Of a DNA stretch of 9,726 nucleotides, positions 1 to 6,854 are shown piece after piece (within the stretch, counting starts at the first letter, position 1; each line of letters opens with the position of its first letter). The notes under the pieces are model-generated. The model did not search any database, had not been told where the DNA came from, and saw only the letters and a list, made by a program, of their open reading frames with translations. The translations under genes and the position numbers were made by a program. The DNA comes from Chlamydiota bacterium (GTDB lineage Bacteria; Chlamydiota; Chlamydiia; Chlamydiales; Waddliaceae), in NCBI GenBank assembly GCA_011065005.1, contig JAAKFP010000054.1:1-9726 (forward strand), written 5' to 3'.

Positions 1-2184
1 AGCCATTTGTTCATCTTGATCTTTCAGTTTTTTATAAAACTCTGCAATAGAATTTGCTTCAAAACACTCTTGCGGTAAAAATGGGTGTAACTCAATCTCA
101 TCTAACTCCAGCTCGTATCCACTCTCCCTCACCAGAATGAGGAGTTTCCGCATGACATCCATACAATTTAAATCTTCTCTTGGGTCGGGTTCTGTAAATC
201 CGAGTTTTTGAGCCTGAGCAACGACTTCGCTAAAAGGTATCTTCCCGTCAAAATTGTTAAAAAGATAACTCAGCGTCCCAGAGAGTACACCCTCGATCTC
301 TAGTATGCTATCTCCACTTCGCAGAAGGTCTCTAATGGTGCTAATGATGGGAAGCCCCGCGCCCACATTCGTTTCATAGAGGAAATTTACCCCTAGTCTT
401 CTGGCGAGTTTTCGTAACTGTGTATACTTTTCATAAGGGCCAGAGTTCGCTTTTTTGTTGGGAGTAACGACCGAAACATTCGCCTCGAGAACATCAGCAT
501 AGCATTCCGCAACTTCTCCACTCGCTGTACAATCGACAAAGACACTATTGCTGAGATTGATTTCTTTTATAGAATCTACAAAAACCTTAGCATGCATAGG
601 CTTTTCTGAAGCCTGCAAACGTTGCTTCCACTCATTCAACGGTATCCCTTTCGGAAAAAATAACATTTTCTTGCTGTCAGCTATTCCAGAAACGCGAATG
701 TCCAGACTATATTCTTCTAAGAGATGCTGGCACTGCTTTTGGATCAAAGAAAGTAACGTACCTCCAATAAGGCCGACACCAACAATGAAAAGATGCAGAG
801 TCTTATAGTGGGAGAGGAAGAACGCATCGTGAATAACGTTGAGCGCCTTAGCCTCCTCTTGTTGCTCTACCACACAGGTGATATTTAGCTCGGAAGAACC
901 TTGAGCGATAGCACAAACGTTAACACCATTTTGTCCTAAAGCACTAAAAAGCTTACCTGCAACGCCGGGGGTGCGGTGCATATTCTCTCCAACAACAGCA
1001 ATAATGGAAAGGTGTCTTTCGATGAGAATCGTGTCTATGAGGTTGGATTGAATCTCAAGAGAAAACTCCTCTTCTATGGCTGTTTTGGCTTCATCACTCC
1101 GCCCGGGTTGTACGGCAAAACAGATCGAATGCTCAGAAGAACATTGGGAGATCATGATCACGCTAATATTCTTTCTAGCAATTGCTCCAAAGAGCCGCGT
1201 GGCAATGCCAGCAACGCCCACCATTCCACTCCCCTCTACCCTCAAGAGGTCAATATTGTCGATAGAACTTAACCCTCGAATGATGCAGCCATCATGCTCG
1301 ACACTTTTGACAATAAAAGTACCTTCCCCTTCAGGCCTAAAGGTATTTTTGATCCGAATAGGAATTTCGTGTGTAAGCGCTGGAATAACCATGGGAGGAT
1401 GAACCACTTTCGCTCCAAAGTGAGACATCTCCATCACTTCACTATAAGACATTTCAGGGATAGGAAACGCCTGCTCCACTTTGCGGGGATCAGCAGTCAT
1501 AACACCATCGACATCGGTCCAGATCTCGAGAACCTCAGCTTTCACTGCTACGGCTACGAGTGATGCTGTGAAATCGGACCCCCCACGACCAAGAGTGGTC
1601 GTCTGCCCATCTTCTGTCGACCCAATAAATCCTGTAAAAATAGGAATGGTATCGGGGTTTTCTGCAATGTACGATTGAATGTTCTCAAAAGTCACCTTTT
1701 CGTTGACAATAGCAGATCCGTAGTTGTCGTCTGTCCTGATGAGGGATCGAGCATCAACATAGAGAGCCCCCGGAATAAATTCGGCCAAAATCCGTGCTGA
1801 AAGGCGTTCCCCAAAACTCAGAATGAAATCTAACGTGCGAGGTGTCAATTCACTAACTAAAAGGACCCCCTGGAGTGTTTCTCCAAGCTCACGGAATTCC
1901 TCTTCGATTTTCTTTTCGATTCCTTTGAGTACTTTTCCCTTGAACAACGATTGAGAAAGCTCTAGGTGTCTCTTCTTAAGAGAGACAAACTCTTCCTCAT
2001 AGGAGTGGTCTCGCAGTGCGGCAGTCCTGCCGAGGGAAACCAAAGAATCGGTGACCCCCTTCAAGGCCGAAACGACTATGGCAACTTTTTCGCCTTTCTG
2101 TTTAGATTGCAGAATAATTTCCGCAACCTGTCGAATCTCCTCAGCACCCTGAACAGATGAACCACCAAATTTGAGTACTTTCAT
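1..2184 (-). CDS. thrA: Bifunctional aspartokinase / homoserine dehydrogenase (ThrA-type), C-terminus cut by window edge
   Basis: Fused enzyme for the first and third steps of the aspartate pathway: aspartate to aspartyl phosphate, and aspartate semialdehyde to homoserine, leading to threonine and methionine (and lysine/diaminopimelate through the first step). It starts at ATG 2184 with a weak AGGG Shine-Dalgarno, and 728 codons stay open to base 1. The kinase domain (about 1-300) opens with MKVLKFGGSSV and has GRGGSD at 199-204 and WTDVDGVMTADPRKV. Two ACT-type regulatory modules (about 315-460) include QCSSEHSICF, matching the threonine-sensing segment of E. coli ThrA. The dehydrogenase has the NAD(P)-binding GVGLIGG at 469-475, VTPNKKAN at 573-580, ETNVGAGLP at 604-612 and EPDP at 665-668. 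These motifs share one frame, so no frameshift is visible. Against about 820 aa for E. coli ThrA, roughly 90 residues lie outside the window. Chlamydiaceae carry a monofunctional kinase as far as I know, so the fusion fits an environmental relative. Allosteric control by threonine is inferred. Confidence 0.95.
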   Translation of the reverse strand, partial: MKVLKFGGSSVQGAEEIRQVAEIILQSKQKGEKVAIVVSALKGVTDSLVSLGRTAALRDHSYEEEFVSLKKRHLELSQSLFKGKVLKGIEKKIEEEFRELGETLQGVLLVSELTPRTLDFILSFGERLSARILAEFIPGALYVDARSLIRTDDNYGSAIVNEKVTFENIQSYIAENPDTIPIFTGFIGSTEDGQTTTLGRGGSDFTASLVAVAVKAEVLEIWTDVDGVMTADPRKVEQAFPIPEMSYSEVMEMSHFGAKVVHPPMVIPALTHEIPIRIKNTFRPEGEGTFIVKSVEHDGCIIRGLSSIDNIDLLRVEGSGMVGVAGIATRLFGAIARKNISVIMISQCSSEHSICFAVQPGRSDEAKTAIEEEFSLEIQSNLIDTILIERHLSIIAVVGENMHRTPGVAGKLFSALGQNGVNVCAIAQGSSELNITCVVEQQEEAKALNVIHDAFFLSHYKTLHLFIVGVGLIGGTLLSLIQKQCQHLLEEYSLDIRVSGIADSKKMLFFPKGIPLNEWKQRLQASEKPMHAKVFVDSIKEINLSNSVFVDCTASGEVAECYADVLEANVSVVTPNKKANSGPYEKYTQLRKLARRLGVNFLYETNVGAGLPIISTIRDLLRSGDSILEIEGVLSGTLSYLFNNFDGKIPFSEVVAQAQKLGFTEPDPREDLNCMDVMRKLLILVRESGYELELDEIELHPFLPQECFEANSIAEFYKKLKDQDEQMA

Positions 2185-2377
2185 ACGTAAACCCTATTTT
2201 ACTGCATTATGTAAATAAAAGGTTTTTTTTACAGGGTGAAAATAGTCGGAGATTGCTGAATGAGAGATATGTTGTTGAATATTAATCACAGAGGCGCAGA
2301 GACGCAGAGAAAAAAGAGAGTTAACCTCTCTTTTTTCTCTGTGTCTCTGCGCCTCTGTGATGCCCCCCCCAAGCTCA
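2185..2377. other. Intergenic region between the zinc-ribbon gene and thrA
   Basis: Non-coding gap between two minus-strand genes. It holds a 77-bp palindrome (separate entry), an AT-rich leader for thrA, and a run of eight C (2363-2370) next to the zinc-ribbon stop. On the minus strand a CATAAT box lies roughly 25 bases upstream of the thrA ATG, but I see no convincing -35 box at the right distance, so no promoter is called. No thrL-like leader peptide with runs of threonine or isoleucine codons is visible. Confidence 0.6.
2285..2361. repeat. 77-bp near-perfect palindrome (hairpin element 1)
   Basis: Two 36-nt arms (2285-2320 and 2326-2361) are reverse complements with a single mismatch and enclose a 5-nt loop, TTAAC. 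The arms begin ATCACAGAGGCGCAGAGACG and continue into an A-rich then GAGAG stretch. It lies between the stop of the zinc-ribbon gene and the start of thrA. Sequences of the type GAGGCGCAGAGACGCAGAG are familiar to me as dispersed palindromic repeats in several unrelated bacterial genomes, so this is probably a mobile or REP-like unit rather than a dedicated regulator. No T-run follows the stem on either strand, so it is not a standard intrinsic terminator, though so stable a hairpin could attenuate transcription into thrA. Confidence 0.93.
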
Positions 2378-3145
2378 CTACTTGGTGGTCCGTCTGCGTC
2401 TTCGTGGTTTGCTAGGTTCGGCAACGCCTTCTATGGCCTCACTCTCCTGCCAGTAATGGATACGAGAGCAATGTTCACAGAAAACGAGACGCTCCCCTTT
2501 TCTTACGAGGTTCTCGTGTTGTGCTGTCAGCACAATATGACATCCACTGCAGCAGCGGTTCTCAATGGAGACAACGACTCGATCTTTTTTGTTTTTCAAG
2601 AGCGTTTCATAGATATGGAATACTTCAGGATCAGCCTTTCCTACTAAAGCATCTCGCTGTGATTTGATTCCTTGCCCTTCTTTATTGATTCGAGCAATAC
2701 TCTCTTTGATCTCCACTTCCAGGGCCTTGCTGCTTTCACTGGTCGACTCGAGACTCTCATTCAAGCTTTTCAAGATATCTCCTTCTGCTGCCACCTTATC
2801 ATAAAGATCACTCAATCTTTGTTCTTTAGTGGCCCGTTCTCTTCCTGCTTGCGAGATTTCGTGGCTAAGAGCGTTAAACTCCTCAACCTTTTTGACCTGA
2901 TTCTGCTGACTTTCGAGCTTCTTAATCTTATCAACAATATCCTTTAGTTCGCCTTCGTAAATGCGAATATTTTTTTTCAACTCGATGATCTCTCCGTCCT
3001 TAATCATCGATTTTTGTTGGAGATCATTCTTGATAGAGTTAATGTTGTTCAGCTCCTTTTGACGCTCTCTTTTTAGGCGCATCAATTGGATCATCTGCAT
3101 ATCAAACTCTTGAATGGGTAAAATGTCTTTTAGTAACTCGTGCAT
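2378..3145 (-). CDS. Coiled-coil / C4 zinc-ribbon protein (CT398/CdsZ-like)
   Basis: 255-aa protein with two parts. Residues 1 to about 170 are charged, heptad-like helix, forming a long antiparallel coiled coil. The C-terminal zinc ribbon has two cysteine knuckles, CSGC (C199, C202) and CEHC (C223, C226), separated by the segment containing IVLTAQHENLVRKGE. The tail (about 246-255) is basic, ending RRRRRTTK. This is the architecture of the widespread C4-type zinc-ribbon family that includes Chlamydia trachomatis CT398 (CdsZ), which has been reported to contact the sigma-54 holoenzyme and the type III secretion export apparatus. The same role here is inferred from family membership only. The start at ATG 3145 has a good Shine-Dalgarno (AAAGGAAAAGC then ATG). 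It is transcribed away from the sugar-kinase gene and toward thrA. Confidence 0.87.
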   Translation of the reverse strand: MHELLKDILPIQEFDMQMIQLMRLKRERQKELNNINSIKNDLQQKSMIKDGEIIELKKNIRIYEGELKDIVDKIKKLESQQNQVKKVEEFNALSHEISQAGRERATKEQRLSDLYDKVAAEGDILKSLNESLESTSESSKALEVEIKESIARINKEGQGIKSQRDALVGKADPEVFHIYETLLKNKKDRVVVSIENRCCSGCHIVLTAQHENLVRKGERLVFCEHCSRIHYWQESEAIEGVAEPSKPRRRRRTTK

Positions 3146-3287
3146 GCTTTTCCTTTATGTTCCTGCTGAGAAAAAACTAAATATGATCTATATAGATTAG
3201 CTCTTTTTAGGATAATTCTCAATAAAAAAACGGTGCCTAGCCTATTTTTTATTGACAGGGATTCCTGGAGGTGCCAAAAATTGGGTC
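3146..3287. promoter_or_regulatory. Divergent intergenic region with a 12-bp palindrome
   Basis: This AT-rich gap separates two genes pointing away from each other, so it should carry both promoters. It contains the perfect palindrome ATCTATATAGAT (3186-3197), a GATAAT box on the plus strand (3211-3216) and a consensus TTGACA (3252-3257). None of these pairs with a good partner box at 16-18 nt, so no specific promoter is called. A GGAGG (3267-3271) lies 16 nt upstream of the kinase ATG, further than usual. Confidence 0.4.
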
Positions 3288-4433
3288 ATGACTAGTAAAT
3301 TCACCCTCGCAACAAAACTTTTAACGTCCTATCAGGGTACCGTTGCCGATCCTAACAAAGCTCGCCGCTGTTTTATTGGATTTGACGGATTTACCGATGA
3401 AATCATTGATGCCGTCGAAACGCGAAAGAGCATAGAGGAATACCAGCCCATGACAAAAATGTCCCAATTTGGGGACCGTGTCTTGGAGTTTTCTGGAAAA
3501 AGTTGCAATATCGAGCTTGTTGTTCGTGAGAAAAAAATCGGCGGAAATGCTCCCATATTAACCAATGCCTTACTGGAGGGTGGGCATCGCATCACTTTTG
3601 CAGGAGCAATCGGCAGTACTGATAAAATTGAGCCCCTTTTCCAGGAGATGGCGTCCCGCTGTGATAAGGTGATTCCACTTTGTCCAAGTGGTCATTCCGA
3701 TGCAATCGAATTTCAAGACGGAAAAGTCATTTTAGGCAAGCACGCCGCTCTTATTGACATCAACTATTCCAAACTTCTGGAGCACATTGATAAAGAAACC
3801 CTAACAAAACACCTCGATGGGGCCGACCTCTTTGTAAGTGCCAATTGGACTATGCTCCCCTTGATGACCGAAATATGGGAACAGATCTTGAGTGATGTAC
3901 TCCCTGCATTTTCGAAGCGGCCACAAAACCGACCTCGCTGGTTGTTTGTTGATTTAGCTGATCCCGCGAAACGTACAGACGAAGACATTGCCAGAGGTCT
4001 CAAAGCTTTGAAACAGCTGGGATTGGAATACCAAGTGATCCTCGGCTTAAACGAGGCTGAAGCATTGCGCATTGCTAAAGTCCTAGGATCCACTTTATCC
4101 AGCGGGGAGATCGAGCAAACCGAGGCATTGGCTGCAGATATCCATCGAAGATCGGGATTGTATCAGATCGTAATCCACACCGTACATTATGCTATCGGCG
4201 TAAATGCCCAGGAAACTGCTAGGGTACCGGGACCCTACACCCCAACGCCCGTACTGACCACAGGTGCTGGGGACAATTTCAATGCTGGTTTCTGTAATGG
4301 ATTGCTCTATGATCTTTCTCTTGAGGAAAATTTATTGTCTGGAGTGCATACTTCCGGTTACTATGTTCGCAAAGGCCGCAGCCCCACAATTCCAGAGCTA
4401 GCGTCCTTCCTAGAAAAACAAGGTGAAGAGTAA
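3288..4433 (+). CDS. PfkB-family carbohydrate kinase, substrate unknown
   Basis: 381-aa soluble kinase of the ribokinase/PfkB fold, which transfers phosphate from ATP to a sugar or nucleoside. Numbered from ATG 3288, the N-terminal strand has GFDGFTDEIIDA (about 32-43), followed by the family signature IGGNAPILTNALLEGG (about 85-100). GLNEAEA lies at about 253-259. The C-terminal signature TTGAGDNFNAGFCNG (about 324-338) includes the anion-hole GAGD with catalytic Asp at about 329. The residue before TGAGD is Thr instead of the usual Asp of DTxGAGD. The frame is open back to TTG 3252, but that codon has no ribosome site and reads as a TTGACA box, so the ATG is preferred. The substrate cannot be read from the sequence. 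The gene ends 10 nt before glyA, whose Shine-Dalgarno overlaps its stop, so the two are probably co-transcribed. Confidence 0.88.
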   Translation: MTSKFTLATKLLTSYQGTVADPNKARRCFIGFDGFTDEIIDAVETRKSIEEYQPMTKMSQFGDRVLEFSGKSCNIELVVREKKIGGNAPILTNALLEGGHRITFAGAIGSTDKIEPLFQEMASRCDKVIPLCPSGHSDAIEFQDGKVILGKHAALIDINYSKLLEHIDKETLTKHLDGADLFVSANWTMLPLMTEIWEQILSDVLPAFSKRPQNRPRWLFVDLADPAKRTDEDIARGLKALKQLGLEYQVILGLNEAEALRIAKVLGSTLSSGEIEQTEALAADIHRRSGLYQIVIHTVHYAIGVNAQETARVPGPYTPTPVLTTGAGDNFNAGFCNGLLYDLSLEENLLSGVHTSGYYVRKGRSPTIPELASFLEKQGEE

Positions 4434-4443
4434 GGAGAATATC

Positions 4444-5943
4444 ATGTCACGAGTTGAAAATTACATTGAAAAGCATCCATCCGGTAAGAGGAACCCCGCA
4501 GCGCTTGCTTATCTTGCAGCATTGGACCATATCGAAACCGTTGCACCGAACGTAACAGAAGGTATCCTCAACGAACTACGAGATCAGCGCTCTCACCTCA
4601 AGCTCATCGCCTCTGAAAATTTTTCCTCCTTAGCTGTTCAACTTGCAATGGGAAACCTTTTAACCGATAAATACGCTGAAGGATATCCCTACCATAGATT
4701 TTATGCAGGATGCGAAAATGTTGATGCTATTGAGCAAGACGCACAGGATAGACTCCAAAAAATCTACGGAGCAGATTGCGCCTACGTTCAGCCTCACTCC
4801 GGCTCTGACGCTAACCTGGTGGCATTTTGGTCCATTTTGGTCCAACGCATTCAAAATGCAGAAGTAGAAAAACTCGGCAAGAAAAGCCTCGACGAGCTAA
4901 CCCCCGAGGAGTACGAACGGATCAGAAAGTTGATGATGAATCAAAAGATGTTGGGCATGTCCCTAAACTCTGGAGGTCACCTCACCCATGGATACATCCA
5001 CAACGTTTCCTCGAAAATGATGCAAGCTGTAGCGTATGATGTCGATCCAGAGACAGAACTCCTTGACTACAGCGAACTCGCCAAGCAAGCCAAACGAGAA
5101 AAACCCACGATCCTTTTAGCGGGATATTCTGCATACCCCCGCAAGGTCAACTTCGCAAAGATGCGAGAAATTGCTGACAGCGTTGGAGCTGTTCTGTTGG
5201 TCGATATGGCACACTTCTCCGGACTAGTCGCCGGCAAAGTCTTTACCGGTGAATACGATCCGGTCCCCTATTCCCACATAGTCACTTCCACAACCCATAA
5301 AACTTTGCGAGGCCCCCGTGGAGGATTTGTCTTGTGTACAGAAGAATTCAGGGAAGTTGTCAACAAAGGCTGTCCTCTCGTTTTGGGCGGCCCATTGCCT
5401 CACGTTATTGCTGCCAAATCAGTAGCCTTCCAAGAGGTTGAAACCCCCGAATTCCAACAATACTCACAAAAAGTTGTCGATAATGCCCATGCTATGGCCA
5501 TTCACCTGCAAGAGAAAGGCGCCCGCCTGGTTACAGGGGGAACAGAAAACCATCTCGTCATCGTCGACCTCACCTCTTTCGGTCTTACAGGCAGACACGC
5601 CGAAATCGCTCTCTGTAAAGCGGGAATCACTGTCAACCGCAATGCGATCCCCTTTGACAAAAATGGCCCTTGGTATACCACAGGTGTCCGCCTGGGCACT
5701 CCTGCGATGACAACCCTTGGAATGAACGCTGAAGATATGAAGGAAATTGCGGATATCATCGTTGATGTGCTCAAAAATACTAAACCCTCAATTGTTGCCA
5801 AGACCGGGAAGCCCAGCAAAGCCAGAAGCGAAACAGATCCCGCCGTCCTTACAAAGTCTAAAGCCAGAGTGGCTGAGCTACTGAGCCGCTACCCCCTTTA
5901 TCCTGAAATCGAACTCGAAAAAGAGCGGGCATTGTTGCAGTAA
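4444..5943 (+). CDS. glyA: Serine hydroxymethyltransferase
   Basis: PLP enzyme converting serine and tetrahydrofolate to glycine and 5,10-methylene-tetrahydrofolate in the cytosol. The 499-aa product is longer than the 417 aa of E. coli GlyA and close to the roughly 497 aa of Chlamydia. Visible landmarks are LIASENF (about 54-60), NLLTDKYAEGYPYHRFYAG (about 71-89), QPHSGSDAN (about 116-124), GGHLTHG (177-183), VDMAHFSGLVAG (253-264) and the PLP-binding STTHKTLRGPRGG, with K286 as Schiff-base lysine. A charged insertion at about 137-168 sits between AFWSIL and KMLGMSL and accounts for part of the extra length. The start at ATG 4444 follows AAGGAG, which overlaps the stop of the upstream kinase gene. 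An in-frame GTG at 4423 is possible but less likely. In Chlamydia, GlyA has been reported to racemise alanine as a side activity, which could supply D-Ala for peptidoglycan. Confidence 0.97.
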   Translation: MSRVENYIEKHPSGKRNPAALAYLAALDHIETVAPNVTEGILNELRDQRSHLKLIASENFSSLAVQLAMGNLLTDKYAEGYPYHRFYAGCENVDAIEQDAQDRLQKIYGADCAYVQPHSGSDANLVAFWSILVQRIQNAEVEKLGKKSLDELTPEEYERIRKLMMNQKMLGMSLNSGGHLTHGYIHNVSSKMMQAVAYDVDPETELLDYSELAKQAKREKPTILLAGYSAYPRKVNFAKMREIADSVGAVLLVDMAHFSGLVAGKVFTGEYDPVPYSHIVTSTTHKTLRGPRGGFVLCTEEFREVVNKGCPLVLGGPLPHVIAAKSVAFQEVETPEFQQYSQKVVDNAHAMAIHLQEKGARLVTGGTENHLVIVDLTSFGLTGRHAEIALCKAGITVNRNAIPFDKNGPWYTTGVRLGTPAMTTLGMNAEDMKEIADIIVDVLKNTKPSIVAKTGKPSKARSETDPAVLTKSKARVAELLSRYPLYPEIELEKERALLQ

Positions 5944-5974
5944 TCACCACTGACTCCGCCAACATTCTACCTCT

Positions 5975-6001
5975 TTTGAACGCTTACGTTTGAACACTTA
6001 C
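5975..6001 (+). repeat. Short tandem direct repeat upstream of clpP promoter
   Basis: Two 13-mers, TTTGAACGCTTAC (5975-5987) and TTTGAACACTTAC (5989-6001), differ at one base and are offset by 14 nt. They sit just upstream of the predicted clpP -35 box. A regulator-binding role is possible but is only inferred from position. Confidence 0.5.
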
Positions 6002-6011
6002 ACGTTTTTCC

Positions 6012-6040
6012 TTGAAAAAAGGAGCGAAAAGAAAGATAAT
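6012..6040 (+). promoter_or_regulatory. Predicted sigma-70-type promoter of clpP
   Basis: TTGAAA (6012-6017), a 17-nt spacer, then GATAAT (6035-6040), each matching consensus at 5 of 6 positions with ideal spacing. Transcription would start near 6047, leaving a leader of about 25 nt that contains the AAGGAG ribosome site. The promoter explains why the clpP frame appears open back to TTG 6012: that codon is the -35 box. Confidence 0.6.
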
Positions 6041-6071
6041 TGAGGGAATTGTAAAACTAAAGGAGAAATTC

Positions 6072-6671
6072 ATGCCAAAACCTACGAATAAAGAAGAACC
6101 CCCTTTCGTTAAAGTTGAAGACCTCATAGATGCTACCCTTCTCAAAGCACGACGTCTCTTCATCTCAAATCAAGTCGACAACAGGACAGCTTCTGAAGTC
6201 ATTCGCAAATTGTGGTATCTCGAGATCATAGATCCCGGAAAACCAATCCTCTTCGTTATCAACAGCCCAGGCGGCTCGGTTGATGATGGATTTGCAATTT
6301 GGGACCAAATCCAGATGATCTCCTCTCCAGTGTCGACTCTCATCACTGGGCTGGCAGCCTCTATGGGTTCCGTGTTAAGCCTTTGTGCTGATAAGGGAAA
6401 ACGTTTCGCCTCTCCGCAATCACGGATCATGATCCATCAGCCAATGATTGGAGGTGTCATCCAAGGACAAGCTACAGATCTTGACATCCAAGCGAAAGAA
6501 ATGCTCAAGACTCGAAAAAAACTTGTCCAAATATACATGAATGCGACCGGAAAAGATTACGAAGCCATTGACAGAGCCATCGATAGAGACACCTGGATGA
6601 CTGCTACGGAAGCGCAGGAGTTTGGCCTGATCGATGAAATAGTCAATTCCTTCGAGGAAATTCCAGTATAA
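6072..6671 (+). CDS. clpP: ATP-dependent Clp protease proteolytic subunit
   Basis: 199-aa serine peptidase that forms the tetradecameric chamber of the ClpXP/ClpAP-type protease. Motifs are [18 protein letters not shown] (about 61-78), the nucleophile in GLAASMGS (S97), MIHQP with catalytic H122, and DRDTWM with D173 as likely third triad member. All three are present, so the subunit should be active. The start at ATG 6072 is fixed by AAGGAG (6060-6065) six bases upstream. Upstream in-frame codons back to TTG 6012 encode a lysine-rich stretch without family support. By position between glyA and dapF it corresponds to chlamydial ClpP1 (CT431). Chlamydiae usually carry a second clpP elsewhere. 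The stop is nine bases before the original dapF ATG at 6681, so the two genes were probably co-transcribed. Confidence 0.95.
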   Translation: MPKPTNKEEPPFVKVEDLIDATLLKARRLFISNQVDNRTASEVIRKLWYLEIIDPGKPILFVINSPGGSVDDGFAIWDQIQMISSPVSTLITGLAASMGSVLSLCADKGKRFASPQSRIMIHQPMIGGVIQGQATDLDIQAKEMLKTRKKLVQIYMNATGKDYEAIDRAIDRDTWMTATEAQEFGLIDEIVNSFEEIPV

Positions 6672-6680
6672 TAATTTCAC

Positions 6681-6746
6681 ATGCCTTTAACTCGACTTTG
6701 CAAAATTTTTGGACGAAGATGCACAGAGAGACAAAACTCAGCGTAA
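6681..6746 (+). other. 21-codon ORF from the probable ancestral dapF start, now out of frame
   Basis: ATG 6681 lies nine bases after the clpP stop and begins M-P-L-T, but then enters the left arm of the hairpin element and reaches TAA at 6744-6746. The stop overlaps ATG 6746-6748 (TAATG), which is in the dapF frame. Without the 161 bp between the two TTTAACTC copies this ATG would read straight into dapF. No nearby strong Shine-Dalgarno is visible; GAGGA at 6654-6658 is about 22 nt away. It is best seen as the displaced dapF start, possibly still used to drive reinitiation. Confidence 0.55.
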
Positions 6747-6854
6747 TGAATTTCGAAGGATGGGTGTTTTTACCCTTCCTGAGAAATTCATTTAGCTGGG
6801 TGAAGTCTCTCTTTGCATCTTCGTCCAAAAATTTTGCAAAGTCGAGTTTAACTC
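6686..6854. repeat. 8-bp direct repeats (TTTAACTC) flanking the hairpin element
   Basis: TTTAACTC occurs at 6686-6693 and again at 6847-6854, a separation of 161 bp. This looks like a target-site duplication, but the repeats partly overlap the outer bases of the inverted repeat, so the true duplication length is uncertain. Collapsing the two copies to one restores an intact dapF reading frame from ATG 6681. Confidence 0.7.
6689..6848. mobile_element. 160-bp palindromic (MITE-like) element inserted at the 5' end of dapF
   Basis: The outer 44-nt arms (6689-6732 and 6805-6848) are reverse complements with a single mismatch. They begin AACTCGACTTTGCAAAATTT. The inner part continues as an imperfect stem in the same register: ATGAATTT (6746-6753) pairs with AAATTCAT (6784-6791), and GGGT (6762-6765) pairs with ACCC (6772-6775) around a short T-rich loop. 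Every pair sums to 13537, so the element is one hairpin with no shifted arms. No transposase is encoded, so it would need help in trans, as for a MITE or a palindromic element of the Rickettsia type. It reads open through the dapF frame and supplies that gene's present start codons. Confidence 0.85.

Noticed and set aside
2285..2361. Hairpin element 1 as an intrinsic terminator
   Set aside because: The stem is strong, but no T-run follows it in either direction.
2194..2424. 76-aa minus-strand reading frame across hairpin element 1
   Set aside because: Most of it is the palindrome read as protein (AQRHREKREV, LRLCASV), a familiar false gene call, and it overlaps the end of the zinc-ribbon gene.
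3252..3287. TTG 3252 as the start of the sugar kinase
   Set aside because: No ribosome site precedes it, the codons match no PfkB N-terminus, and it coincides with a TTGACA box. ATG 3288 is preferred, though its own ribosome site is also poorly spaced.
4823..4842. 10-bp tandem CATTTTGGTC repeat inside glyA
   Set aside because: It encodes conserved-looking AFWSILVQ without disrupting the frame. A 10-bp duplication would shift the frame, so it is likely coincidental.
6012..6071. 20-residue N-terminal extension of ClpP from TTG 6012
   Set aside because: TTG is the -35 box of a well-formed promoter, and ATG 6072 has an ideal AAGGAG.
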